Shown in pieces: positions 17,216 to 24,291 of a stretch of 49,339 bases of DNA. Position numbers and translations under genes: made by a program. This DNA comes from Ruminococcaceae bacterium UBA1741. Lineage in GTDB: Bacteria; Bacillota; Clostridia; Oscillospirales; Acutalibacteraceae. The stretch lies in NCBI GenBank assembly GCA_002315685.1, contig DCHX01000008.1:1-49339 (forward strand), read 5' to 3'. The first letter of the stretch is position 1, and every line of letters starts with the position of its first letter. The notes under the pieces are model-generated. The model did no database searches. It was not told the origin of the DNA and worked only from the letters and a program-made list of their open reading frames with translations.

Positions 17216-18316
17216 ATGAATATTATTAAAAAAGTATCGGCAACAGTATTAGTCTTAATTATGGCGTTATCTGTTTGCGCTTGCCATCCGAAAGATGAAG
17301 TTGCCGTAAAGGTCGGCGATTATGAATTTACTTCGGCGTACTATATGTGTGCTTTAATCGAGGCTGATTTGTCTGCAAAGCAAAAGATTGATGATGAGGC
17401 TGACGAAAACGCCGATACATCTGCCGATGATTATTACTACAAGCAAAAAATCGACGGCAAGAAGTTTGTTGATTATGTTAAGGAACAAGCTTTGCTTTCG
17501 CTTAAAAAGGTTGCTGTATTAAAGGCTGAATGCAAAAAGGCAAAGGTTACTGTTTCAAGTGAAGACGAGTCGAATGTTAAAATGTATGCGCAATACTATT
17601 GGTCCTCTTACGGCTATAACCAGTTGTATGAGCCAAACGGTGTAAGCCAAGATACATATATCAAATATACTACCGATAGTTACTATTCGAACAAGTATTT
17701 TGATTCTATTTACGGCGAAGACGGTACAACTCCTATCGCTTCCGAAGATATTTCTGAATTTATGACAGAAAATTATCGTCTTGCAAATGTTCTTGATGCC
17801 GATTTCTCTTCAATAGAAGATTCCGAAAAGGAAACAAAAACCGCTCAAATTAACGATTACTATGAAAAGTTAAAAGCCGGCACCTATACCTTTGCACAGG
17901 TTTATAACGAGTACAACGGCACAACTGATGAATCTACAACGGATACTACCGATGCAGAAGACGGTTCTGCTCCGAAGGATTCTCACGCTACCGTAATCGG
18001 TAACGATAAAACCAATTACAGTAACGATTTGTTTGATACCGTATCGGCAATGGCAATGGGCGAAATTAAGCTTATTACAAAGGATAACGATGCAGGTTAT
18101 CAAATCGTTATTAAGAAGGATATAACCGAAGATTCTTATTATCTTAAAAATCTTGACTCGGAAATCCGCCATAACTTAAAGGATGACGAGTTTAACGAAA
18201 AGGTTGATTCACTTGTTAAAAAAGCAAAGGTTACCGAAAACAAGAGTGCAACCAAGAGATTTAAGGTAGAGAAAATTGTATATCCTGAAACCGATAGCTC
18301 TACAACTACCGCTTAA
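17216..18316 (+). CDS. PrsA/SurA-like lipoprotein, possible foldase
   Basis: The 366-residue protein begins with a signal peptide and lipobox Val20-Cys21-Ala22 before Cys23, so it should be a lipoprotein outside the membrane. A long helical N-terminal region is followed, after an Asp/Thr-rich stretch (about 240-260), by a segment reading like the end of a parvulin domain (MAMGEIKLI ... GYQIVIKKD) and a C-terminal helix. This layout fits PrsA/SurA-like chaperones, but the central parvulin core looks reduced, so isomerase activity is doubtful. GTGGAGG precedes the ATG. It has its own promoter after mfd. Confidence 0.65.
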   Translation: MNIIKKVSATVLVLIMALSVCACHPKDEVAVKVGDYEFTSAYYMCALIEADLSAKQKIDDEADENADTSADDYYYKQKIDGKKFVDYVKEQALLSLKKVAVLKAECKKAKVTVSSEDESNVKMYAQYYWSSYGYNQLYEPNGVSQDTYIKYTTDSYYSNKYFDSIYGEDGTTPIASEDISEFMTENYRLANVLDADFSSIEDSEKETKTAQINDYYEKLKAGTYTFAQVYNEYNGTTDESTTDTTDAEDGSAPKDSHATVIGNDKTNYSNDLFDTVSAMAMGEIKLITKDNDAGYQIVIKKDITEDSYYLKNLDSEIRHNLKDDEFNEKVDSLVKKAKVTENKSATKRFKVEKIVYPETDSSTTTA

Positions 18317-18327
18317 TTGTAAAAAAA

Positions 18328-18365
18328 TTATCCCCGACTTTCTGATTGAAAATCGGGGAATTTTT
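18328..18365. terminator. Bidirectional terminator between the lipoprotein and spo0A
   Basis: TCCCCGA (18331-18337) pairs with TCGGGGA (18353-18359), with A/T-rich flanks and T-runs in both directions. Confidence 0.75.
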
Positions 18366-19155
18366 ATGCGGTCAATGCTTCATCGTGAGCAAGTTTAAGG
18401 CGAAGCTTATCGGCAATCATAGCAATAAACTCTGAATTGGTAGGTTTACCGCGCTCATTTTGAACGGTAAAGCCGAAATATGAATTCAGTGTATCAATAT
18501 CTCCTCTGTCCCAAGCAACCTCTATTGCGTGGCGTATAGCCCGTTCGACTCTCGAAGAGGTTGTGCCGTTATGTTTTGCGACGGTAGGATATAGAAGCTT
18601 TGTTACCGAATTTATCATTTCGGTATCCTTTATTGATAACATAATGGATTCTCTTAAATAATGATAACCCTTTATATGTGCGGGAACGCCTATTTCGTGA
18701 ATAATATCGGTAATAAGCAACTCTAAATCGTTATCGGTTACGACATTGTTTTTAAGTACAATGGGCTTTTTATCGTTCTTCCAATTAGATAATTGAATAA
18801 TCCTTTTTGCAAGTGTATCAATATCGAACGGTTTTAGAAAATAATAACTTGCACCCGCATTTAGAGCTTCTCTTTCAAGTCGGCTGTTGTCAAAGCTTGA
18901 CATTGCCATAATCATCGGCTTGTTTTGTAAGTCGGATTCCTTTATTACCGATAATACCCCTAATATATCAAGATTAGGCATAAAAACATCAGCTAAAACT
19001 ACATCGGGTTCCTTTGACTTTATGTTCTCGATAAGCTTAACCCCATCTTTTTCGCAAAGGGTAACATTCATACCGTAACCCATAAGAGTTTTTGCAAATA
19101 TTTGACCTAATTCGGTAGAATTATCTGCAACCAATACCTTTAATTTCTTTTCCAT
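18364..19155 (-). CDS. spo0A: Sporulation master regulator Spo0A
   Basis: The 263-residue response regulator decides entry into sporulation. The receiver domain holds the acidic Asp11, the phospho-acceptor Asp56 in ADVFMPNLD, and Lys in FLKPFD. The C-terminal DNA-binding domain has the Spo0A signature SRVERAIRHAIEVAW. The start is the ATG at 19155 with TAGGAGG before it; 24 further upstream codons are in frame but not part of the family. It is transcribed alone. Next to the usual family, spoIVB is not adjacent. The receiver reads Asn-Leu-Asp-Ile-Leu-Gly where the family commonly has Asn-Leu-Asp-Gly. Confidence 0.96.
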   Translation of the reverse strand: MEKKLKVLVADNSTELGQIFAKTLMGYGMNVTLCEKDGVKLIENIKSKEPDVVLADVFMPNLDILGVLSVIKESDLQNKPMIMAMSSFDNSRLEREALNAGASYYFLKPFDIDTLAKRIIQLSNWKNDKKPIVLKNNVVTDNDLELLITDIIHEIGVPAHIKGYHYLRESIMLSIKDTEMINSVTKLLYPTVAKHNGTTSSRVERAIRHAIEVAWDRGDIDTLNSYFGFTVQNERGKPTNSEFIAMIADKLRLKLAHDEALTA

Positions 19156-19330
19156 TTTAATTCCTCCTAAAGAATTTGTTTTCCATATATTAACATACAT
19201 TTCTGCAAATTTCAAGCATATTTTCACGACTTTTTTAGATTTTTTCTAAAAAAATAATATAAAAATCTAATAATAGTGATAAAAAACCACAAAAATTGAC
19301 AAAATATTCAGTCTTTATTATTTGTAAAAA

Positions 19331-19342
19331 TAGTGTTATAAT
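19331..19342 (+). promoter_or_regulatory. Extended -10 promoter of mscL
   Basis: TG-T-TATAAT (19334-19342) is a perfect extended -10 located 24 bases before the mscL start. The -35 region (TTTATT) is poor. The spo0A-mscL intergenic region (about 210 bases) is very A/T rich and holds divergent signals. Confidence 0.55.
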
Positions 19343-19366
19343 GTAAAAAAATAGGAGGTCATAACA

Positions 19367-19768
19367 ATGAAAAAATTTTTAGAAGAATTTAAGACATTTG
19401 CCCTAAAAGGCAATATTGTTGACTTGGCAATAGGTATGATTATCGGCACGGCTTTTACGGCTATTGTAACTGCCCTTACCGCAAACTTTATTCAACCTAT
19501 ATTAGACCTTGCAACAGGTGCACATAAGGGGCTTTACAGTTGGAGCGAAATTGCAACATTCATTTCTGCGTTTATTTCGGCGGTTATCAACTTTGTAATT
19601 ATTGCGTTTGTTCTGTTCTTGCTGCTTAGAGTAATTAACCGACTTATGAGTATCGGCAAAAAAGAAGAGGTTGTAGAGGTTACTACTAAAAAATGTCCTT
19701 ATTGCAAAAGCGATATAGCAATAGATGCTACCCGTTGTCCGCATTGCACTTCCGAAATTAAAGAGTAA
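19367..19768 (+). CDS. mscL: Large-conductance mechanosensitive channel MscL with C-terminal zinc ribbon
   Basis: The 133-residue protein has the MscL N-terminus (FLEEFKTFALKGNIVDLAIG), two membrane helices (about 18-46 and 64-90) and thus forms the pentameric safety valve against osmotic downshock. After the second helix, Cys110, Cys113, Cys124 and Cys127 form a zinc ribbon (CPYC ... CPHC) in place of the charged helical bundle of the classical protein. Such tails occur in other clostridial MscL proteins. GGAGGTC lies before the ATG. Confidence 0.94.
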   Translation: MKKFLEEFKTFALKGNIVDLAIGMIIGTAFTAIVTALTANFIQPILDLATGAHKGLYSWSEIATFISAFISAVINFVIIAFVLFLLLRVINRLMSIGKKEEVVEVTTKKCPYCKSDIAIDATRCPHCTSEIKE

Positions 19769-19785
19769 ACAAATTTAATAAAGAT

Positions 19786-19823
19786 AAAGGGACTGTAAAA
19801 ACAAAAATTTTTACAGTCCCTTT
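19786..19823. terminator. Terminator between mscL and tspO
   Basis: AAAGGGACTGTAAAAA pairs with TTTTTACAGTCCCTTT. The gene ends of mscL (plus) and tspO (minus) converge on it. The core is the same as at 11414-11452. Confidence 0.8.
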
Positions 19824-19833
19824 GCCTTATTTA

Positions 19834-20313
19834 TTATTTGTTGAGTAGATAAATGCCTAAATTAAGATAACCCGCAAATGTAAGCCACACAATATACGGT
19901 ATTTGTAAAAGTCCTGCGGTTTTATTGACCTTATAAAAGTAAATTATCATTAAAAGCGCGGAAATCCACATTAGTATTAAAACGATAAATGCAATCGCAT
20001 AAAGCTTTGCCGAAAAGAAAATCGGCGACCAAAGGAAATTAAAAATCAACTGAGTTGCAAAGAAAACATATCCTTTGGTTTTATTGTCGTAATTTCCTTT
20101 TTCGCACATAACGAGATATAAAGATATTCCCATTAAAATATAAAGTATTGTCCAAGCGATAGGAAATACTATTGACGGCGGAGAAAGAGGAGGACGGGTA
20201 ATATCCTTGTATATGTCCATATCATTGCCGACAATCAAAGCCGAAAGTCCGCCTACTGCCAACGGTATCAAAAGTGAAATAATAAGTTTTTTAATATCGC
20301 ATTTAATAATCAT
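19834..20313 (-). CDS. tspO: TspO/MBR-family membrane protein
   Basis: The 159-residue protein shows five hydrophobic helices and the family signatures Pro-Pro-Leu-Ser-Pro-Pro (N-terminal loop), WTILYILMG and NFLWSPIFF. TspO proteins bind tetrapyrroles and are related to the mitochondrial translocator protein; the role in Firmicutes is unclear. GGGTGATG lies before the ATG. Upstream, a terminator separates it from the small cysteine-rich gene, so it appears to have its own promoter. Confidence 0.92.
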   Translation of the reverse strand: MIIKCDIKKLIISLLIPLAVGGLSALIVGNDMDIYKDITRPPLSPPSIVFPIAWTILYILMGISLYLVMCEKGNYDNKTKGYVFFATQLIFNFLWSPIFFSAKLYAIAFIVLILMWISALLMIIYFYKVNKTAGLLQIPYIVWLTFAGYLNLGIYLLNK

Positions 20314-20364
20314 AACATCACCCGATTTATTATATGCAATAAAATTTTGATATATAAATAAAAT

Positions 20365-20391
20365 AAGGACGGAATATTTTTCCGTCCCTTT
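20365..20391 (-). terminator. Terminator of the small cysteine-rich gene
   Basis: GGGACGGAA pairs with TTCCGTCC on the minus strand and is followed by TTATTTTAT. It lies just behind the stop at 20394. Confidence 0.7.
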
Positions 20392-20393
20392 GG

Positions 20394-20555
20394 TTATTTA
20401 TTACAGTTATCCTTAAAAGCGCAGCCATTACAGTCGCAAGAACACGATTTGCCGTCTTTTTTGTTTTTTACTATTTTCCGCACCGCAAAAAATACGGCTG
20501 TTGCCAATAAAAACGATATAAGTATTGTACCGCCGTAATTTAAGATAAACTCCAT
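20394..20555 (-). CDS. FeoB-associated-type Cys-rich membrane protein
   Basis: This 53-residue protein is too short for ordinary ORF cut-offs. It has one N-terminal membrane helix (about residues 5-26), a basic stretch (Arg26 to Lys33) and a C-terminal cysteine cluster (Cys38, Cys40, Cys42, Cys45, Cys51: C-S-C-D-C-x2-C-x5-C). This is the layout of the FeoB-associated Cys-rich family, which normally follows feoB in ferrous iron uptake loci. No feoB lies in this window, so a role in iron handling is inference. GGTGATT lies before the ATG, and a terminator follows. Confidence 0.75.
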   Translation of the reverse strand: MEFILNYGGTILISFLLATAVFFAVRKIVKNKKDGKSCSCDCNGCAFKDNCNK

Positions 20556-20596
20556 AATAATCACCGTTTCTTTTCAAGACACAAACTGCTATAAAA

Positions 20597-20696
20597 AATC
20601 ACTGAAATCGTGATTGTTATATCGCATCTGTTTCGGTTGCCTTGTAAAAGGCGACCGGAACAGGCGTCTTTTGTTTTAAGCGTGATTTTTCACGCT
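20597..20696 (+). ncRNA. Structured element: three hairpins with plus-strand bias
   Basis: Three hairpins lie in the gap between two minus-strand genes. The first is AATCAC/GTGATT (20597-20615). The second is a long stem (20624-20643 with 20648-20667, loop GTAA). The third is AGCGTGA/TCACGCT with a T4 loop (20679-20696). As plus-strand RNA the long stem has 15 Watson-Crick and four G-U pairs with one mismatch. As minus-strand RNA the four G-U pairs become A-C mismatches. TTTTGTTTT follows the long stem on the plus strand, like an intrinsic terminator. It may be the end of a small or antisense RNA. I could not find a convincing promoter. Confidence 0.45.
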
Positions 20697-20701
20697 GACT
20701 C

Positions 20702-21220
20702 CTAACTGAATTTTCTGATTGATTTTTGCAAGACCTTTGAGAGAGGAACTATCAAAAGCCCGAAACAAAAATTACCTATTCCGTGTATCAGGTCGAAGCC
20801 TAAACCTGCAATAATCCAACTAATCATACCTCGAAAATCAAGACCGAACATTATAGCTTGAAATGGTGCATACAAACATCCGTAAAGTAAGCCGTGTAAT
20901 CCACAAACAACAGCATAAACAACAATACTTATTTTTGTTGGCATATTTTTAGGAAGCAACATACAAACAAGCCAAAGTACAGTCCAAATATAAAGATACG
21001 GTACCCACCAAATATTAAAACCGGAAATAATTCCGTTCAAAAAGGCAAAAATATAAATAGGTATAAGTGCTTTATATCTAAACACAATAGTAAATATTAC
21101 TATAAACATTCCTATCATATGGATATTAGGCAAAAATTCAAGCATTATTTTTGATACGGTCATAATACAGCCTAAGATTGGGAACAGGGTAATTTCAAAA
21201 AGCGATAGTTTTGATTTCAT
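20702..21220 (-). CDS. ECF transporter S-component-like membrane protein (B12-regulated)
   Basis: The 172-residue protein has about six hydrophobic segments and a Gly-rich C-terminal region (GLGFDLIHGIGN), resembling substrate-binding S-components of energy-coupling-factor transporters. It starts at the ATG at 21220, which shares one base with the stop of the DUF4430 lipoprotein gene (TAATG). A cobalamin riboswitch controls the pair, so a corrinoid is the most likely substrate, with the T and A1/A2 modules supplied from elsewhere. The family call is by eye; an unrelated membrane protein is possible. Confidence 0.6.
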   Translation of the reverse strand: MKSKLSLFEITLFPILGCIMTVSKIMLEFLPNIHMIGMFIVIFTIVFRYKALIPIYIFAFLNGIISGFNIWWVPYLYIWTVLWLVCMLLPKNMPTKISIVVYAVVCGLHGLLYGCLYAPFQAIMFGLDFRGMISWIIAGLGFDLIHGIGNFCFGLLIVPLSKVLQKSIRKFS

Positions 21221-21669
21221 TACTTTTGGGCCTTGAATTCGTATGATGAGCCGTTGGTAATTTCGGTTTTTTCCACACCGCTTTGAGCATACTTTCCGTT
21301 TTCGTAAAATGCCCAATAATAACCGTCCTTATCAAAATCCAACTCGATTCCGTTGACATTTTTAACATAAAGACCGTAATCGCTGTCGGTACCGCTGATA
21401 AGTCCAAGCTCGAGCAAAGCGTCGCCTACCGTCTTTTTGTCGGTTTTGATTTTGAAAATTGTTTGATTTCCGACTTTGTCGGTTACGGTAAAATCGAAAT
21501 GATTTTTACCGTTGCCAAGCTCGTGTTCGGAAACGGCGGATGCGACAGCCGAATCGGCTGACTTGTTTGGTGTCTTGTTTTTTGCACAACAAGAAAGTGT
21601 CAGTGCCATAGCCGCAATAAGCACAAATGAAATTGCTTTTTGAAAAACCATATTAAATTTGTTTTCCAT
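21220..21669 (-). CDS. DUF4430 lipoprotein, probable cobalamin-binding protein
   Basis: The 149-residue protein has an N-terminal signal peptide ending at Leu25-Ser26-Cys27-Cys28, a low-complexity linker rich in Ala/Ser, and a globular domain (about 55-149) with the DUF4430 pattern: VGDALLELGLI, GLYVKNVNGI, then YYWAFYENGKYAQSGV. DUF4430 resembles the beta-domain of eukaryotic transcobalamin and intrinsic factor. Behind a B12 riboswitch and translationally coupled to an S-component-like protein, it probably captures corrinoids on the cell surface. AAGGGAGAA lies upstream of the ATG. Confidence 0.8.
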   Translation of the reverse strand: MENKFNMVFQKAISFVLIAAMALTLSCCAKNKTPNKSADSAVASAVSEHELGNGKNHFDFTVTDKVGNQTIFKIKTDKKTVGDALLELGLISGTDSDYGLYVKNVNGIELDFDKDGYYWAFYENGKYAQSGVEKTEITNGSSYEFKAQK

Positions 21670-21734
21670 AATTCATTCTCCCTTAAAAATTATTAAATCG
21701 TTTCTTATTGAAATTCGGCACTCGCAAATTAGTA

Positions 21735-21930
21735 CAATAATCAGATTTGAATCTTGGGTGTTTCGACTTAAATGCAAAATTTTATGAACCTTCTCATAAA
21801 AAAACAATGGTGTTTCATTCCTTTGCGGCAGGAACATATCACAAAATAAAAACGCATATTACGGCGGCGTGCCCGTGCGGGATTTTCACCCGACTTCCCC
21901 TCGATATAAAAATATTAGCACATATTTAAT
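21735..21930 (-). ncRNA. Cobalamin riboswitch
   Basis: On the minus strand, the segment at 21900-21861 contains GGGGAAG, then GGTGAAAATCCCGCACGGG and GCCGCCGTAA. This follows the conserved core of cobalamin riboswitches (GGGAAG, GGTGnAAnTCC, AC-GG-CCCGCC-CTGT). Further along, AAGTCGAAACACCCAAG (about 21770-21754) is in the place of the B12 box, though it is degenerate. The element ends about 65 bases before the DUF4430 gene and should switch the two-gene operon off when cobalamin is plentiful. Confidence 0.85.
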
Positions 21931-22012
21931 CCCTTTTCAAGAAAAACAAAAAAACGGTGAACTTAATTCGATTTTTTCGATTTTTTTAAGCGAAAAACTC
22001 AAATTTATAATC

Positions 22013-22041
22013 TTGACTAAAACGAATAATGGTTATATAAT
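22013..22041 (+). promoter_or_regulatory. Promoter of metY-metA
   Basis: TTGACT (22013-22018), a 17-base spacer and TATAAT (22036-22041). The transcript leader is about 30 bases, too short for a SAM riboswitch or T-box. Confidence 0.8.
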
Positions 22042-22075
22042 AACAGTGTATTTTTTATAAAACGGAGGAATAAAA

Positions 22076-23353
22076 ATGAGTTTAATCGGTACAAAATGCG
22101 TTCAAGGTGGATATACACCTAAAAATGGAGAGCCTCGACAAATTCCTATTATCCAAAGTACGACATTTAAGTATGATACAAGTGAGGATATGGGCAAGCT
22201 TTTCGACCTTGAAGCTGACGGTTATTTTTATACACGCCTTGCTAACCCTACCTCCGATTATGTTGCTAAAAAGATTTGCGAGATGGAGGGCGGTAGTGCC
22301 GCTATGCTTACTTCTTCCGGTATGTCGGCAAACTTTTTGGCTGTATTCAATATTTGCAGCTGCGGCGACCACTTTATTTCATCTTCCGCAATTTACGGCG
22401 GAACCTATAACCTTTTTGCCGTAACCCTTAAAAGAATGGGAATTGATGTTACCTTTATATCTCCCGATGCTTCCGAGGAAGAGATAAATAATGCGTTTAG
22501 ACCTAATACAAAGCTTTTGTTCGGCGAAACTATCGCAAACCCCGCTCTTGATGTTCTTGATATTGAAAAGTTTGCAAAAATAGCTCATAATAACGGTGTT
22601 CCGCTTATTATTGACAATACCTTCCCGACACCCGTTAATTGCCGTCCTTTTGAGTTCGGTGCGGACATTGTTGTACACGCAACCACTAAATATATGGATG
22701 GACACGGCTCTGCGGTAGGCGGTGCTATTGTTGATTCGGGCAAGTTTGATTGGACAAAATATGCCGACAAATACCCCGGACTTTGCACTCCTGATGAAAG
22801 CTATCACGGAATTACTTACACCGAGCGTTTCGGTATAGAGGGCGCTTATATCACCAAGGCGGTAGCACAACTTATGCGTGATTTGGGTGTTACTCCCGCT
22901 CCTATGAATTCGTTTTTGCTTAATTTAGGACTTGAAAGCCTACATGTTAGAATAAAAAAGCACTGTGAAAACGGCTTGGCTGTTGCAAAATTTCTAAAAG
23001 ATAATGAAAATGTAACTTGGGTTAAATATCCCGGTCTTGAAGACAGTAAGGATAGTGAGCTTGTTAAAAAGTATTTACCGAACGGCACCTGCGGTGTTGT
23101 AAGCTTCGGCATTAAGGGTGGCAGAGAAACTGCGCTTAAATTTATGAAGGCTCTTAAACTTATTGCTATTGAAACCCATGTTGCTGATGCAAGGTCTTGT
23201 TGTTTGCACCCTGCTACCGCAACTCACAGACAGTTAAGTGATGATGAATTGATAGCCTGCGGTGTTTCTCCCGACCTTATAAGAATGTCTATGGGACTTG
23301 AAGACAGCGAGGACTTAATAAACGATATAAAACAAGCATTTGAATCTATTTAA
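22076..23353 (+). CDS. metY: O-acetylhomoserine sulfhydrylase MetY
   Basis: The 425-residue PLP enzyme of the Cys/Met metabolism family turns O-acetylhomoserine and sulfide into homocysteine. It shows the PLP lysine Lys205 in ATTKYMDGHG, the SSGMSAN segment (80-86), NTFPTP and the RSCCLHPATATHRQL segment near the end. The roughly 425-residue length fits MetY better than the shorter MetB/MetC. GGAGG precedes the ATG, and metA follows 14 bases after the stop. O-acetylhomoserine for this enzyme would come from the MetA encoded next. Confidence 0.95.
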   Translation: MSLIGTKCVQGGYTPKNGEPRQIPIIQSTTFKYDTSEDMGKLFDLEADGYFYTRLANPTSDYVAKKICEMEGGSAAMLTSSGMSANFLAVFNICSCGDHFISSSAIYGGTYNLFAVTLKRMGIDVTFISPDASEEEINNAFRPNTKLLFGETIANPALDVLDIEKFAKIAHNNGVPLIIDNTFPTPVNCRPFEFGADIVVHATTKYMDGHGSAVGGAIVDSGKFDWTKYADKYPGLCTPDESYHGITYTERFGIEGAYITKAVAQLMRDLGVTPAPMNSFLLNLGLESLHVRIKKHCENGLAVAKFLKDNENVTWVKYPGLEDSKDSELVKKYLPNGTCGVVSFGIKGGRETALKFMKALKLIAIETHVADARSCCLHPATATHRQLSDDELIACGVSPDLIRMSMGLEDSEDLINDIKQAFESI

Positions 23354-23367
23354 TTCGAGGTAGAAAT

Positions 23368-24291
23368 ATGCCTATTAAAATACCTAATGATTTACCTGCG
23401 GTACAAACTCTTGCAAATGAAAATATATTTGTTATGACCGAAAAAAGAGCAATAACTCAGGACATTCGTCCTCTTAAAATATTGCTGCTTAATCTTATGC
23501 CCAAAAAGATTGAAACCGAAACCCAAATTTCAAGAATGCTCAGCAATACACCTTTGCAGATAGAGCTTACCCTTATTCGCACGAAAACCCATAAAATCCG
23601 ATTTACCTCCGCAGACCATTTGTTAGCCTTTTATAAGACCTTTGATGATGTAAAGGATAAAAAGTTTGACGGAATGATTATTACGGGTGCGCCTATCGAA
23701 ATGATGAATTTTGAAGAGGTTGACTACTGGAATGAACTTTGCGAAATTATGGAATGGAGCAAGAAAAATGTTCATAGCACACTTCATATTTGCTGGGGTG
23801 CTCAGGCAGGGCTTTACTATCATTACGGCATAAAAAAGTACAAGCTTGATAAAAAAATGTTCGGTATTTTTTCTCATACGCTTGATTATCCGCAATCTAT
23901 GTTGCTTCGTGGATTTGACGAGGTTTTTTATGCACCTCATTCGAGAAACACCTATGTAAAGCGTGAGGATATTGAGGCTGTAAACGAGCTTCGTATTTTA
24001 GCCTCTTCAAAGGAGGCAGGTGTGCATATTGTATCCAAAATAGGCGGAAGACAATTCTTTGTTATGGGACATTCCGAATATGATTTGCTCACCCTTGACA
24101 GTGAATATAGGCGTGATGTTTTAGCCGGTATTGATATAGGTGTTCCGAAAAATTATTATATTGACGATAATCCCGAAAATCCGCCGGTTTTAAGTTGGCG
24201 TTCTCACGGTAGCTTGCTCTTTACGAATTGGCTTAATTATTTTGTGTATCAGTCGACTCCGTATGACTTGGAGGACTTAAAAAATGATTGA
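23368..24291 (+). CDS. metA: Homoserine O-acetyltransferase (MetA family)
   Basis: The 307-residue enzyme acylates homoserine. Cys142 in HICWGAQAG is the predicted nucleophile, and His235 and Glu237 in GHSEYD complete the active site, at the same numbers as in Escherichia coli MetA. Residue 111 is Glu (GAPIE). Work on MetA-family proteins linked Glu here to acetyl-CoA and Gly to succinyl-CoA, so this should be an acetyltransferase (metAA), matching MetY next door. Its end overlaps the amidohydrolase gene by 8 bases. Confidence 0.95.
   Translation: MPIKIPNDLPAVQTLANENIFVMTEKRAITQDIRPLKILLLNLMPKKIETETQISRMLSNTPLQIELTLIRTKTHKIRFTSADHLLAFYKTFDDVKDKKFDGMIITGAPIEMMNFEEVDYWNELCEIMEWSKKNVHSTLHICWGAQAGLYYHYGIKKYKLDKKMFGIFSHTLDYPQSMLLRGFDEVFYAPHSRNTYVKREDIEAVNELRILASSKEAGVHIVSKIGGRQFFVMGHSEYDLLTLDSEYRRDVLAGIDIGVPKNYYIDDNPENPPVLSWRSHGSLLFTNWLNYFVYQSTPYDLEDLKND

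Noticed and set aside
19284..19302. Spo0A box (TGACAAA) between spo0A and mscL
   Set aside because: It departs from TGTCGAA and such A/T-rich words are common here; not enough to claim autoregulation.
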